From an uncultured delta proteobacterium (GTDB lineage: Bacteria; Myxococcota_A; Polyangia; Polyangiales; Polyangiaceae), in the NCBI GenBank assembly GCA_903893335.1, contig CAITLX010000641.1, positions 1-32,295 of the forward strand: a DNA stretch of 32,295 nucleotides, read 5' to 3'. Under the pieces are notes generated by a model that saw only the letters and a list, made by a program, of their open reading frames with translations, was not told the DNA's origin and did no database searches. The translations under genes were made by a program, and so were the position numbers. Shown piece after piece: positions 16,304 through 31,100 of this stretch (positions are counted from its first letter, which is position 1; each line of letters begins with the position of its first letter).

Positions 16304-17191
16304 ATGGCCCTCCCCACGCGCCTGCTCCTCCACCAGCGCCCCGTGCTGCGCGCGCTCGCGAGCGCCGCGCTCGCCGGGCTCCGCCCTCGCACGGGCGCGG
16401 TCCCCGAGACGCCCGGCCCGTTCACCGAGGTCGAGCTCCCGCCCCGCCCCGACGAGCTCGTGCAGGCGTACGTGCGGCACCTCGGCGGCGACCCGTCGTC
16501 GTACCGCGACCGCGTGCCCGCGCACCTGTTCCCGCAGTGGTCGTTCCCGCTCGCGGCGCAGGCGTTCGCGGGCCTGCCCTGGCCGCTGCTGCGCGTGGTC
16601 AACGCGGGCTGCCGCATCGAGCAGCACGCGCCGCTGCCGGCGCGCGAGCCGCTCGTCGTGCGCGCGCGCCTCGCGTCGGTCGACGTCGACGAGAGGCGAG
16701 CGTTGCTCGTGCACGAGTGCTGGACGGGCACGCGCTCGTCTCCCGACGCGGTGCGCTCCGAGCTTCGCGCGCTCGTGCCGCTCGGCAAGCCGGCGCGCGG
16801 CGCTGCGCGCGAGCGGCCACGCGTCCCGGAGAGCGCGCGCGAGATCGCGTGGCTCGACGTCCGCGCCGACGCGGGGCTCGACTTCGCCAAGCTGACCGGC
16901 GACGTGAACCCGATCCACTGGCTCGCCCCTTGGGCCCGCAAATCGGGCTTCCGCGGCTGCATCCTGCACGGCTTCGCGACGCTCGGGCGCGCCGTCGAGG
17001 CGATGAACCGCGCGCTGTTCGCCGGCGACCCGAGCCGCCTCGCGGCGGTCGACGTGCGCTTCACCCGCCCGCTGCTCCTGCCCGCGAAGGTGGGCGTGTA
17101 CGTGAGCGCGGAGCGCGGGCTCTGGGTCGGCGACGCGCCGTCGGGCGGCGCGTACCTCGAAGGCACCTACGAAACGGAGAAGGTTCGATGA
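16304..17191 (+). CDS. MaoC-family (hot-dog) dehydratase, HtdX-like
   Basis: C-terminal hydratase motif DFAKLTGDVNPIHWLAPWARKSGFRGCILHGFATLGRAVEAM and N-terminal second hot-dog region; 3 bp after the ACAD gene. Confidence 0.85.
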   Translation: MALPTRLLLHQRPVLRALASAALAGLRPRTGAVPETPGPFTEVELPPRPDELVQAYVRHLGGDPSSYRDRVPAHLFPQWSFPLAAQAFAGLPWPLLRVVNAGCRIEQHAPLPAREPLVVRARLASVDVDERRALLVHECWTGTRSSPDAVRSELRALVPLGKPARGAARERPRVPESAREIAWLDVRADAGLDFAKLTGDVNPIHWLAPWARKSGFRGCILHGFATLGRAVEAMNRALFAGDPSRLAAVDVRFTRPLLLPAKVGVYVSAERGLWVGDAPSGGAYLEGTYETEKVR

Positions 17192-18612
17192 GCGACTTCC
17201 TGCTCGAGATCTCCCGAAACGCGAGCGCGAGGCGCTTCGTGCGCGCGCTCGGCCTCCCCCTCCCCCTCCCCGAGAACCTCGCGCGCGGCGCGGGCGCCTG
17301 GGAGGCGCTCCCGCTCGCCGACCGCGCGGTGGTGGTCGGCGCGAGCGAGCGCGCGGAGCTCGCGTCGCCGCTGGCGACGTGCCTCGCCTCCGCCGGCGCC
17401 GATCCCTTCCTCGCTCCGTCCGAGGCGCTCGCCGGCGCGTTCCGCGCTCCGGGCGAGACGTTCGGGCGGCCGGCGCACGCGCTCGACGCGCTCGCCGACA
17501 GCCGCAAGGCGCACGGCCTCGTCTTCGACGCGAGCGGCCTCGAGCGCGTCGCCGAGCTCGAGCAGCTTCACGCGTTCTTCCACCCGCTGCTCGGCCGCCT
17601 CGCGCGCTCGGGGCGCGTCGTCGTGCTCGGGCGCGAGCTCGACGCCTCCGCGTCGCCGGAGCGCGCCGCCGTCCAGGCCGCGCTCGAGGGCTTCGTGCGC
17701 AGCGTGGCCAAGGAGGTCGGGCGCGGCGGCGCGACGGCCAACCTGGTGCGCGTCGCGCGCGGCGCCGAGTCGCGGCTCGGGCCGGTCGTGCGCTTCCTGC
17801 TCTCGCAGCGCTCGGCGTTCGTCAGCGCGCAGCCGCTGGTGGTCACGGCGCGCGCGCGCTCGGTGGGCGAGCCCGCGCTCGTGCGCTCGCTCGACCGCAA
17901 GATCGCGCTCGTCACGGGCGCCGCGCGCGGCATCGGCGCCGCCACCGCGCGTCAGCTCGCCGCCGAGGGCGCCACCGTGCTGTGCCTCGACCGGCCGGGC
18001 GACGACGCGCTGCTGAGCCAGCTCGCGCGCGCCATCGGTGGCGTCGCGCTGCTCGTCGACCTCACCGCCGACGACGCCCCCGCGCGCATCGCCGAGGCGC
18101 TCGCCGCGCACGGCGGCGTCGACGTCGTCGTGCACAACGCGGGCATCACGCGCGACAAGACGCTCGCGCGCATGTCGGTCGAGCAGTGGCGCGTCGCGGT
18201 CGACGTCAACCTCGGCGCGGTCGTGCGCGCCACCGCCGCGCTCGAGCCGCAGCTTCGCGACGGCGGCCGCATCGTCTGCCTCTCGTCGGTCGCCGGCCTC
18301 GCCGGCAACGTCGGCCAGTCGAACTACGCGGCGTCGAAGGCGGGCATCGTGGGCTTCGTCCGCGCCGAGGCCGAGCGCCTCGCCGACCGCGGCGTCACCG
18401 TCAACGCCATCGCCCCCGGCTTCATCGAGACGCGCCTCACCGCCGCGATCCCCGTGACGATCCGCGAGGCGGGCCGGCGCCTCTCGGCGCTCGCGCAGGG
18501 GGGGCAGCCCGACGACGTCGCGCAGGCGATCACCTTCCTCGCGACCCCGGGCGCGCAGGGCATCACGGGGCGCACGCTGCGCGTCTGCGGCGGCGCGCTC
18601 ATCGGCGCTTGA
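17188..18612 (+). CDS. Long-form 3-oxoacyl-(ACP/CoA) reductase, SDR family with N-terminal extension (FabG4-like)
   Basis: ATGA overlap with the preceding gene; SDR core KIALVTGAARGIGAATARQLAAEGATVLCLDRP, NAGITRD, SSVAGLAGNVGQSNYAASKAG; extra N-terminal Rossmann-like half; 474 aa. Confidence 0.92.
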   Translation: MSDFLLEISRNASARRFVRALGLPLPLPENLARGAGAWEALPLADRAVVVGASERAELASPLATCLASAGADPFLAPSEALAGAFRAPGETFGRPAHALDALADSRKAHGLVFDASGLERVAELEQLHAFFHPLLGRLARSGRVVVLGRELDASASPERAAVQAALEGFVRSVAKEVGRGGATANLVRVARGAESRLGPVVRFLLSQRSAFVSAQPLVVTARARSVGEPALVRSLDRKIALVTGAARGIGAATARQLAAEGATVLCLDRPGDDALLSQLARAIGGVALLVDLTADDAPARIAEALAAHGGVDVVVHNAGITRDKTLARMSVEQWRVAVDVNLGAVVRATAALEPQLRDGGRIVCLSSVAGLAGNVGQSNYAASKAGIVGFVRAEAERLADRGVTVNAIAPGFIETRLTAAIPVTIREAGRRLSALAQGGQPDDVAQAITFLATPGAQGITGRTLRVCGGALIGA

Positions 18613-18638
18613 AGCAGAGAGAGCAGGAGGATTCGCCC

Positions 18639-19946
18639 ATGCGAGAGTGGCAGAGGGCCCCCAAGGGGCGACGTGCGGTCATCGTGGCGGGCGCCCGGAC
18701 GCCCTTCGTGCGCGCCTTCGGCGAGCTCACCAAGGTCGACACCATCGCGCTCGGCGTCGCGGCCGTGTCCGGCATGCTCCAGCGCGCCGGCGTCGCCCAC
18801 CGCGACATCGAGGCGATCGTGTGGGGCGGGGTCATCCTCCCGAGCGCGTCGCCCAACGTCGCGCGCGAGATCGCGCTCGACCTCAAGCTCGACGCCGCCT
18901 GCGAGGGGCGCACCGTGACGCGCGCCTGCGCGTCGGGCTTGCAGGCCATCACCGACGCCGTGCAGTCGATCGAGCGCGGCGAGTTCGACGTCGCCGTCGC
19001 GGGGGGCAGCGACTCGACGAGCAACGCCGAGATCAAGCTGCCCCAGAAGCTCGTGCACGCGCTCGCCCCGCTCGCCTTCGGCAAGGCGACGCCGAAGGAC
19101 TGGCTCGGCGTCGCGGCGCAGCTCATGCCCCTCGGCGAGATCCTCCCGCAGCGACCGCGCATCGCCGAGCGCACGACGGGCGAGGTCATGGGCGAGGCCG
19201 CCGAGCGCATGGCGACCCGCAACGAGATCACGCGCGAGGCGCAGGACGCCTTCGCGCTCACGTCGCACCAGCGCGCCGCCGCGGCCATCGCCGCCGGTCG
19301 GTTCGAGGCCGAGGTGGTGCCGGTCGAGGCGCCCGGGGGCAAGTGGGTGCACGCCGACGGACTCGTGCGCGGCGACACCAGCCTCGAGCGGCTCGCGAAG
19401 CTGCGCCCCGTGTTCACCAAGGGGGGCACGCTCACCGCCGGCAACTCGAGCGCGCTCACCGACGGCGCCGCGGCCGTGCTCCTCATGAGCGAGGACCGCG
19501 CGCGCGCCGCGGGGCTGCGCCCGCTCGCCGCCATCGCGTCGTGGGCCTACGCCGGCGTCGACCCCGCCGATCAGCTCCTGATGGGGCCCGCGCTCGCGAT
19601 GCCGCGCGCGCTCGACCGGGCCGGCCTCGCGCTCGGCGACGTCGACCTCGTCGACATGCACGAGGCGTTCGCCGCGCAGGTGCTCTCCATCGTGAAGATG
19701 CTCGGCAGCGACGCCTTCGCGCGCGCGCGCCTCGGCCGCGACCGCGCCGTCGGCGCGATCGACCCCGCGCGGCTCAACGTGCACGGCGGCTCGCTCGCGC
19801 TCGGCCACCCCTTCGGGGCCACCGGCGCACGCATGGTCACGACGATGGCCAACGAGCTCGTCCGCACCGGCAAGCGCACCGCCCTGCTCGCCATCTGCGC
19901 CGCCGGCGGGCTCGGCGCCGCCGCCGTCCTCGAGCGCATCGACTGA
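18639..19946 (+). CDS. Acetyl-CoA C-acyltransferase (thiolase, FadI/FadA2-like)
   Basis: Thiolase active-site motifs [58 protein letters not shown] at 18625-18630. Confidence 0.94.
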   Translation: MREWQRAPKGRRAVIVAGARTPFVRAFGELTKVDTIALGVAAVSGMLQRAGVAHRDIEAIVWGGVILPSASPNVAREIALDLKLDAACEGRTVTRACASGLQAITDAVQSIERGEFDVAVAGGSDSTSNAEIKLPQKLVHALAPLAFGKATPKDWLGVAAQLMPLGEILPQRPRIAERTTGEVMGEAAERMATRNEITREAQDAFALTSHQRAAAAIAAGRFEAEVVPVEAPGGKWVHADGLVRGDTSLERLAKLRPVFTKGGTLTAGNSSALTDGAAAVLLMSEDRARAAGLRPLAAIASWAYAGVDPADQLLMGPALAMPRALDRAGLALGDVDLVDMHEAFAAQVLSIVKMLGSDAFARARLGRDRAVGAIDPARLNVHGGSLALGHPFGATGARMVTTMANELVRTGKRTALLAICAAGGLGAAAVLERID

Positions 19947-20020
19947 CGCGCTCCGGGCGCCTCCGCCGCCTCCGCACCTACATCGGCCACCGGCCCTCCG
20001 TCGGGCCCATCGCGCCCCCC

Positions 20021-20052
20021 TTGCGCGCCGCGTCAAAACGACGTTGGATACA
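20021..20052 (+). promoter_or_regulatory. Candidate promoter upstream of gltBD
   Basis: TTGCGC (20021) with a local AT-richer stretch GTCAAAACGACGTTGGATACA; spacing 17 to TTGGAT or 20 to GATACA. Weak. Confidence 0.25.
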
Positions 20053-20094
20053 GGGTCGGGTCGCGTATGCGCCCCCCCGAGGATCGATCCGTCC

Positions 20095-24676
<4,582 letters not shown>

Positions 24677-24684
<8 letters not shown>

Positions 24685-26113
24685 GGTGCGCGGGTTTCTG
24701 GAGGTCGCTCGCCTCGAGGTGCAGAAGCGCCCCGTCGCCGAGCGCGTCGCGGACTGGAACGAGTTCGAGCTGCCGGTGCCCGACGCCGAGCTGCGCGCGC
24801 AGGCGTCGCGCTGCATGGATTGCGGCATCCCGTTCTGTCACAACGGCTGTCCGCTCGGGAACATCATCCCCGACTTCAACGACGCGATGTTCAAGGGCCA
24901 GCTCGCCGCGGCGAGCGCCTGCCTGCACGGCACCAACAACTTCCCCGAGGTGACCGGCCGCGTGTGCCCCGCGCCTTGCGAGGCCTCGTGCGTGCTCAAC
25001 CTCGAGGGCACGCCCGTCACCATCAAGAACATCGAGCGCGCCGTCGCCGACCGCGCGTTCGACGCGGGGCTCGTCGCGCCGGTGCTCGCCCGCGCGCGCA
25101 CCGGCAAGAAGGTCGCCGTCGTCGGCTCGGGGCCCGCGGGGCTCGCCGCCGCGCAGGAGCTCGCGCGCATGGGGCACGACGTGACGCTGTTCGAGCGCGA
25201 CGACCGCGTCGGCGGCCTGCTGCGCTACGGCATCCCCGACTTCAAGCTCGAGAAGCACCTGCTCGACCGCCGCGTCGAGCAGATGCGCGCCGAGGGGGTC
25301 ACGTTCCGTACCGGCGTGCACGTCGGCGTCGACGTCACGGGCGACGCACTGCTCGCAGGCCACGACGCCGTCGTGCTCTGCGGTGGCGCGCGCGCGCCGC
25401 GCGACCTCCCCGTGCCGGGGCGCGAGCTGCGCGGCGTCCACTTCGCGATGGACTTCCTCACGCAGCAGAACAAGCGCGTCGCGGGCGACTCCGTCGCCGA
25501 GGCCGAGGCCATCGTCGCGACGGGCAAGCAGGTCGTCGTGCTCGGCGGCGGCGACACCGGGGCCGACTGCGTCGGCACCTCCAACCGCCAGCGCGCCGCG
25601 GGCGTCACGCAGCTCGAGCTGATGCCCAAGCCGCCGGCCACACGCCCCGCGACCAACCCCTGGCCCGAGTGGCCCCTCGTGCTGCGCACCTCGTCGTCGC
25701 ACGACGAGGGCGCCGCGCGCGACTGGGCCCTCATGACGACCTCGTTCGTCGGCGACGCGAGCGGCCAGCTGACCGCGCTGCGCGCCACGCGCGTGCAGCT
25801 CGTCGCCGGCAAGCTCGAGCCCGTCGCCGGCTCCGAGCTCGAGATCCCCTGCCAGCTCGTGCTGCTCGCGATGGGCTTCGTCGGCTCCGAGCGCGACGGC
25901 CTGCTCGCGCAGCTCGGCGTCGCGATGGACGCGCGCGGCAACGTCAAGGCAGAGGCGAGCCGCACGAGCGTCGCGCGCGTCTACGCCGCGGGCGACATGG
26001 CGCGCGGCCAGAGCCTCGTCGTGTGGGCCATCGCCGAGGGGCGCAAGGCGGCCCTCGCGGTCGACTCCGACCTCATGGCCAAGACGCGTCGTCACCTCGC
26101 CATCGCGGGCTGA
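24677..26113 (+). CDS. gltD: Glutamate synthase small subunit
   Basis: [77 protein letters not shown]; 8-bp overlap with gltB. Confidence 0.97.
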
Positions 26114-26125
26114 CGACGCCGCGAC

Positions 26126-26157
26126 GGGGCACCCGCGCACTGAACGCGCGTTGCCCC
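26126..26157 (+). terminator. Stem-loop downstream of gltD
   Basis: GGGGCA-cc-CGCGC-actgaac-GCGCG-t-TGCCCC: outer 6-bp and inner 5-bp arms, 12 bp after the gltD stop. Confidence 0.65.
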
Positions 26158-26233
26158 ATTACGTCACGGTTCACGCTTCTTCACGCGCGGACGAGGTGCG
26201 CGCCGCGTCGCTTGAGGTACGCGTACGAGACCC

Positions 26234-26917
26234 ATGGCGTTGCGCGTGCTGCTCATCGACGACGACGCGCGGCTCTCCGAGCTGCTCGCGAGCTACTTCG
26301 CGCCGCACGGCATCGTGGTCGAGCACGCGCCCGACGGCCCGCACGGGCTCGCTCAGCTCGAGGCCGGGGTCTACGACGCCGTGCTGCTCGACGTGATGAT
26401 GCCGGGCATGGACGGGCTCGAGGTGTGCCGGCGCATCCGCCAGCGCTGGAGCCTGCCCGTCTTGATGCTCACCGCGAAGGGTGACGAGACCGACCGCGTC
26501 GTCGGCCTCGAGCTCGGCGCCGACGACTACGTCGCCAAGCCCTTCGGGCCGCGCGAGCTGCTGGCGCGCCTGCGCGCGGTGGTGCGTCGCGCGCAGCCCG
26601 ACGCGTTCGCGGAGCGCGTGATCGTCGGTCACCTCGAGCTCGACGTCGCCTCGCGCGAGGCGCAGGTCGCGGGCGCGCGCATCGACCTCACGGGGATCGA
26701 GTTCGACCTGCTGCTCGCGCTCGCCCGCCGCGCCGGCCGCGTGGTCCCTCGCGACGCGCTCCTGTCCGAGGCCGGCCGCAGCGACGTCAACGTGGGCGAG
26801 CGGACGGTGGACGTCCACATCTCGCACCTGCGCCACAAGCTGGGCGACGACCCGCGGTCGCCTCGCCTCATCAAGACGGTGCGCGGCATCGGCTACGTGC
26901 TGGCGAAGGACGCATGA
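26234..26917 (+). CDS. OmpR/PhoB-family response regulator
   Basis: Receiver VLLIDDDARLSELL...VYDAVLLDVMMPGMDGLEV...LMLTAKG...GADDYVAKPF; C-terminal winged helix ERTVDVHISHLRHKLGDDPRSPRLIKTVRGIGYVL. Confidence 0.95.
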   Translation: MALRVLLIDDDARLSELLASYFAPHGIVVEHAPDGPHGLAQLEAGVYDAVLLDVMMPGMDGLEVCRRIRQRWSLPVLMLTAKGDETDRVVGLELGADDYVAKPFGPRELLARLRAVVRRAQPDAFAERVIVGHLELDVASREAQVAGARIDLTGIEFDLLLALARRAGRVVPRDALLSEAGRSDVNVGERTVDVHISHLRHKLGDDPRSPRLIKTVRGIGYVLAKDA

Positions 26918-28167
26918 GGTCGCCCGCTCGCTGGCTGCGCGCGCGGATGCACCGCCGCCTCTTCGCGTGGTTCACGCTCTCGATGCTGGCGGCCATGCTG
27001 CTCGCCGGCACCGCGACGCGCTTCATGCTCGGTCGACCGGGGCGACTGCCCGACGGCCTGAACGCGCAGATCGACGGCCTCGCCGCCACCTGGACCGACG
27101 CGCCCGCGCGCGACGCCCTCGCCGCCGGCATCGCGCGCGATCTCGACGTCGGCCTCACGCTGCTCGACCTCGAAGGACGCACGCTCGCGCGGTTCGGCGC
27201 GCCCTGCGTCCGCCCGCGCCTGCACGAAGCGCTCGTGCGCGAAGGGCACGTCCTCGGCGTGGCCGAGGTCTGCGTCGAGTCGAGGCGCCCGCGCTGGCCG
27301 ACGCGCATGGTGCTCGGCCTGCTCATCGCCGGCGTGCTGCTCTGGGCCGCAGCGGGGCGCATCGCGAAGTCGCTCACGCGCCCGCTCGGCGAGCTCGCGC
27401 GCGCCGCGGAGGCGATCGGCCGGGGCGAGCGCGCGGTGCGCGTCGCCGTCGCGCCGTCCGCCGACGACGAGATCGCCGCCCTGGCGCACTCGGTCGACGA
27501 CATGGCGTCACGCATCGGGCGTCAGGTCGACGACCAGCGCGAGCTGCTCGCCGCAGTCTCGCACGAGCTGCGCACGCCGCTGGCGCGGCTCCGCGTGCTG
27601 GTCGATCTCGTGCGCGAGGGGCGCTCGGACGAGCCCACGCTCGCCGGCCTCGAGCGCGAGGTCGTCGAGATGGACGCGCTGGTCGGCGAGCTGCTCGCGA
27701 ACGCGCGCCTCGACTTCACCGCCGTCGCGCGCCTCCCCGTCGACGCCGTAGCCCTCGCGCTGACGGCCCTCGAGCGCGCCTCGGTCGACGCGAGCCTCTG
27801 CGCGGTCGAGGGCGAGGGGCGCATGGTCGACGCCGACCCGACGCTCGTCGCACGCGCGCTGTCGAACCTGCTCGCGAACGCGAAGCAGCACGGCGGCGGC
27901 GTCGTCGCCCTTCGCGTGCAGCTGCGCGGCGCCGACGTCTCGTTCGAGGTCGACGACGCCGGCCCGGGGTTCGCCGCCGGCGACGAGGAGCGAGCGTTTC
28001 AGCCGTTCCACCGCGCGAAGCGCTCGGCGAGCCCCGACGCCAGGTCGCTCGGCCTGGGGCTGTCGCTCGTGCGGCGCATCGCCGAGGCGCACGGCGGCCG
28101 CGCCTACGGCGAGAACCTCGCCGAAGGCGGCGCGCGCGTCGGCTTCACGCTCGCGCGGCGCGCCTGA
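26914..28167 (+). CDS. Membrane sensor histidine kinase (HAMP-HisKA-HATPase)
   Basis: ATGA overlap with RR; TM segments, HAMP-like linker, H-box AVSHELRTPLARLRVLVD, N-box NLLANAKQHGG, G-boxes VDDAGPGF and SLGLGLSLVRRIAEAHGG. Confidence 0.95.
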   Translation: MRSPARWLRARMHRRLFAWFTLSMLAAMLLAGTATRFMLGRPGRLPDGLNAQIDGLAATWTDAPARDALAAGIARDLDVGLTLLDLEGRTLARFGAPCVRPRLHEALVREGHVLGVAEVCVESRRPRWPTRMVLGLLIAGVLLWAAAGRIAKSLTRPLGELARAAEAIGRGERAVRVAVAPSADDEIAALAHSVDDMASRIGRQVDDQRELLAAVSHELRTPLARLRVLVDLVREGRSDEPTLAGLEREVVEMDALVGELLANARLDFTAVARLPVDAVALALTALERASVDASLCAVEGEGRMVDADPTLVARALSNLLANAKQHGGGVVALRVQLRGADVSFEVDDAGPGFAAGDEERAFQPFHRAKRSASPDARSLGLGLSLVRRIAEAHGGRAYGENLAEGGARVGFTLARRA

Positions 28168-31100
28168 CCCGCCGCCGGAGCGCGACGGCCAGGGCGAACG
28201 CAGCGCCGAGGGCTCCGCTCGGGAGCGAGGACCTCGCGGGCGCCGTTCGGCACCCGCAACCGCCGCTGTCCGCGGGCGCGCTCGGCGCGGTGGACACGTC
28301 GGCGGCCCCGCCCGCGTCCGTGGAGGCGTCGGCGCTCGCGTCGTCGGCGGCATCGGCCGCGTCGCCTGCGTCGCTGGCAGCCGCGTCCGCGTCGTCGGAG
28401 GCGTCGGCCGCCGCGTCGCTGCCCGCGTCGGCGCCGCCGTCGGCGCCGCCATCGAGCGTGCGGCACGCCGTGCCGTCGCAGAGGAACCCGCTCGCGCAGT
28501 CGGCGTCGCTGGCGCAGCCGTCGAGGCAGGCGTCGACGCCGCACACGTAGGCCCCGCACGCCTTCTGCGCGCCGGAGTTGCACGCCCCCGCGCCGTCGCA
28601 GGCTGCCGGGTCGGTGGCGACGCCATCGACGCAGGTGCCGTTGTCGCAGGCGTGGGTGCTCGCCGGGAAGGTGCAGTGCGAGGCGCTGGTGCCGTCGCAG
28701 ACGGCCGCGCAGCCGCCCGTGCCGCCGCAGGCTGCGCGCCCGCCGTGCGGGGCGCCGCCGGAGACCGTGGTGCACGCTCCGACGTGTCCGGGCAGATCGC
28801 AGGCCTCGCATTGCCCGCCGCACTTGCGGTTGCAGCACACGCCATCGACGCAGGAGTTGCTCGAGCACTGCGACGCGGCGGCGCACGTCGCCCCCGCAGC
28901 GAGCTTGGCCTGGCACACGCCCCCCGAGCAGTAGTGCGTCGTGGGGCAGTCGCCGTCGACGGCGCAGTTGCCGTTGCACGCCGTCGCCCCGCACGAGAAG
29001 GGCGCGCACGTCTGCTGCTGGGCCGCCGGGCACTTGCCCTGCCCGTCGCACGCGGCAGCGAGCGTCGCGGAGCCCCCCGCGCACGACGCGGTTCGGCACG
29101 TCGTCTCGCCGCCCGGGTAGGCGCACGCGGCCTTGTCGGCGCCGTCGCACGAGCCCTTGCACAGTGAGCCGTCGCTCGCGCACGCGGGGCGCGTCCCGGC
29201 GGGCGCGCCGAGGTGCGCCGAGCAGGTGCCCTCCTGGCCAGCCACGTTGCACGCCTCGCACTGACCGGTGCACGCGCCGTCGCAGCACACGCCGTCCACG
29301 CAGAAGCCGCTCGCGCAGCCGTCGGCCCCGGAGCAGCGGGTGCCGACGTCCCCCCTCGGGAGACAGATGCCGGCAGCGCAGTAGTTGCCGCTCAGGCAGT
29401 CGCCGTCGACGACGCAGGTGCCGCCGCAGAGGTTGCCCGAGCACTGGTAGGGCACGCAGGCGATCTGCACCGGTGCCGGGCACGCGCCCGCGCCGTTGCA
29501 GAACGCGACGAGCGTGGCGACGTCGTTCGTGCACGACGAGGCGCGGCACTTCGTGCCAGGACCGGGGAAGATGCAGCTCGCGCGGTTCTGCCCGTCGCAG
29601 GCGCCCGCGCAGGGGGGGCCGTCGACGTCGCACGCGGTGCGCGTGCCGTGGGGCGCGCCGGCGACGGCGGTGCAGGTGCCGACGGCGCTGGCCACGTCGC
29701 ACGCCTCGCACTGACCGCTGCACGCGGTGTTGCAGCACACCCCGTCGGCGCAGTGGCCGGAGGTGCACTGCGAGTCGCCCGCGCACGCGGCGCCGGCGCT
29801 CAGCTTCGCGACGCACACGCCCGCCGAGCAGAAGAAGCTCGTGCTCGGCGAGCAGTCGCCGTCGCTGTTGCAGTTGCCTGCGCACCCGCTGTGCGCCCCC
29901 GCGCAGAGGAACGGCGCGCACGTCTGCGTCTGCGCGGTCGGGCAGGAGCCACCCCCCGTGCAGGTCGCCGCGAGCGTCGCGAGGCCGTTGCTGCACGCCG
30001 CAGAGCGGCAGCTCGTGGTCGCGCCCGGGTAGGAGCAGGCGCTGGTCACGACGCCGTCGCAGGTGCCCCCGCACTCGCCGCCGTCGGTCGAGCAGAGAGC
30101 CCTCGAGCCGTGCGGCGTACCCGTGACCGGCGTGCAGGTGCCGATGCTCGACGCCACGTCGCACGCCTGGCACTGCCCGTTGCAGGCGCTGTCGCAGCAG
30201 ACGTGGTCGACGCAGTACGACGAGGTGCACCCGTCGCCGGTCGAGCAGGCCTGGCCCTCGGCGACCTTGGCGACGCACGCCCCCTGGCTGCACCAGAAGC
30301 CGAGCGCACAGTCGGCCGAGGCCGTGCACGACGTGTTGCACGCCGAAGCGCCGCACGCGTACGGCGAGCAGGTCGACGACGCGAGGGCCGGACAGGTGGT
30401 CGCGTTGCCGGGGCAGCTCGCGCCCGCGACCGCGACGCCGTTGGCGCAGGTCGCCGCGCGGCACGAGGCCACCGACGAGGCGAAGCCATCGACCGGGCAC
30501 GAGGCGCTGGTGCCGCTGCACGACTCGGCCACGTCGCAGGCGCCGTTCTGGGGGCGACAGACGGTGCCGCTCGACAGCTTGGCGTCGGCCGGACAGGCGG
30601 CCGAGCTTCCGTCGCACGACTCGGCGACGTCGCACCCACCGGCCGACGGGCGGCACGAGGTCCCCGACGCGAGCTTCGCGTCGGCGGGGCACGCGCCGCT
30701 CGCTCCGTCACACGTCTCGGCGACGTCGCACCCGCCGGCCGACGGGCGGCACGAGGCCCCCGCGCCGAGCTTCGCGTCGGCGGGGCACGCGAGCGACACG
30801 CCGCAGACCTCGGCGGGGTCGCAGGCTCCGGTCGACGCGCGGCACTCGGTCGAGGGGTCGACCGGCGAGCAGGTGCCGACGCTGGACGGCCACACGCACG
30901 TGTCGCACACGCCGCCGCCGCACGCGGTGTTGCAGCACACGCCGTCGGCGCAGAAGCCGCTCGCGCACTGCGCGCTGGTCGAGCAGGTCGCCGCGAGCGC
31001 GAGCAGGTTCGTACACACGCCGCCCGCGCCGCAGAACTGGCCCGTTCCGCACTCGGCGTCGAGCGTGCAGACGCCACACGACGCCCCGACGCAGTGGTCG

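Noticed and set aside
14081-16969. 962-aa minus-strand ORF opposite the acyl-CoA dehydrogenase/MaoC genes
   Set aside because: Antisense artefact; the plus-strand genes have strong family motifs.
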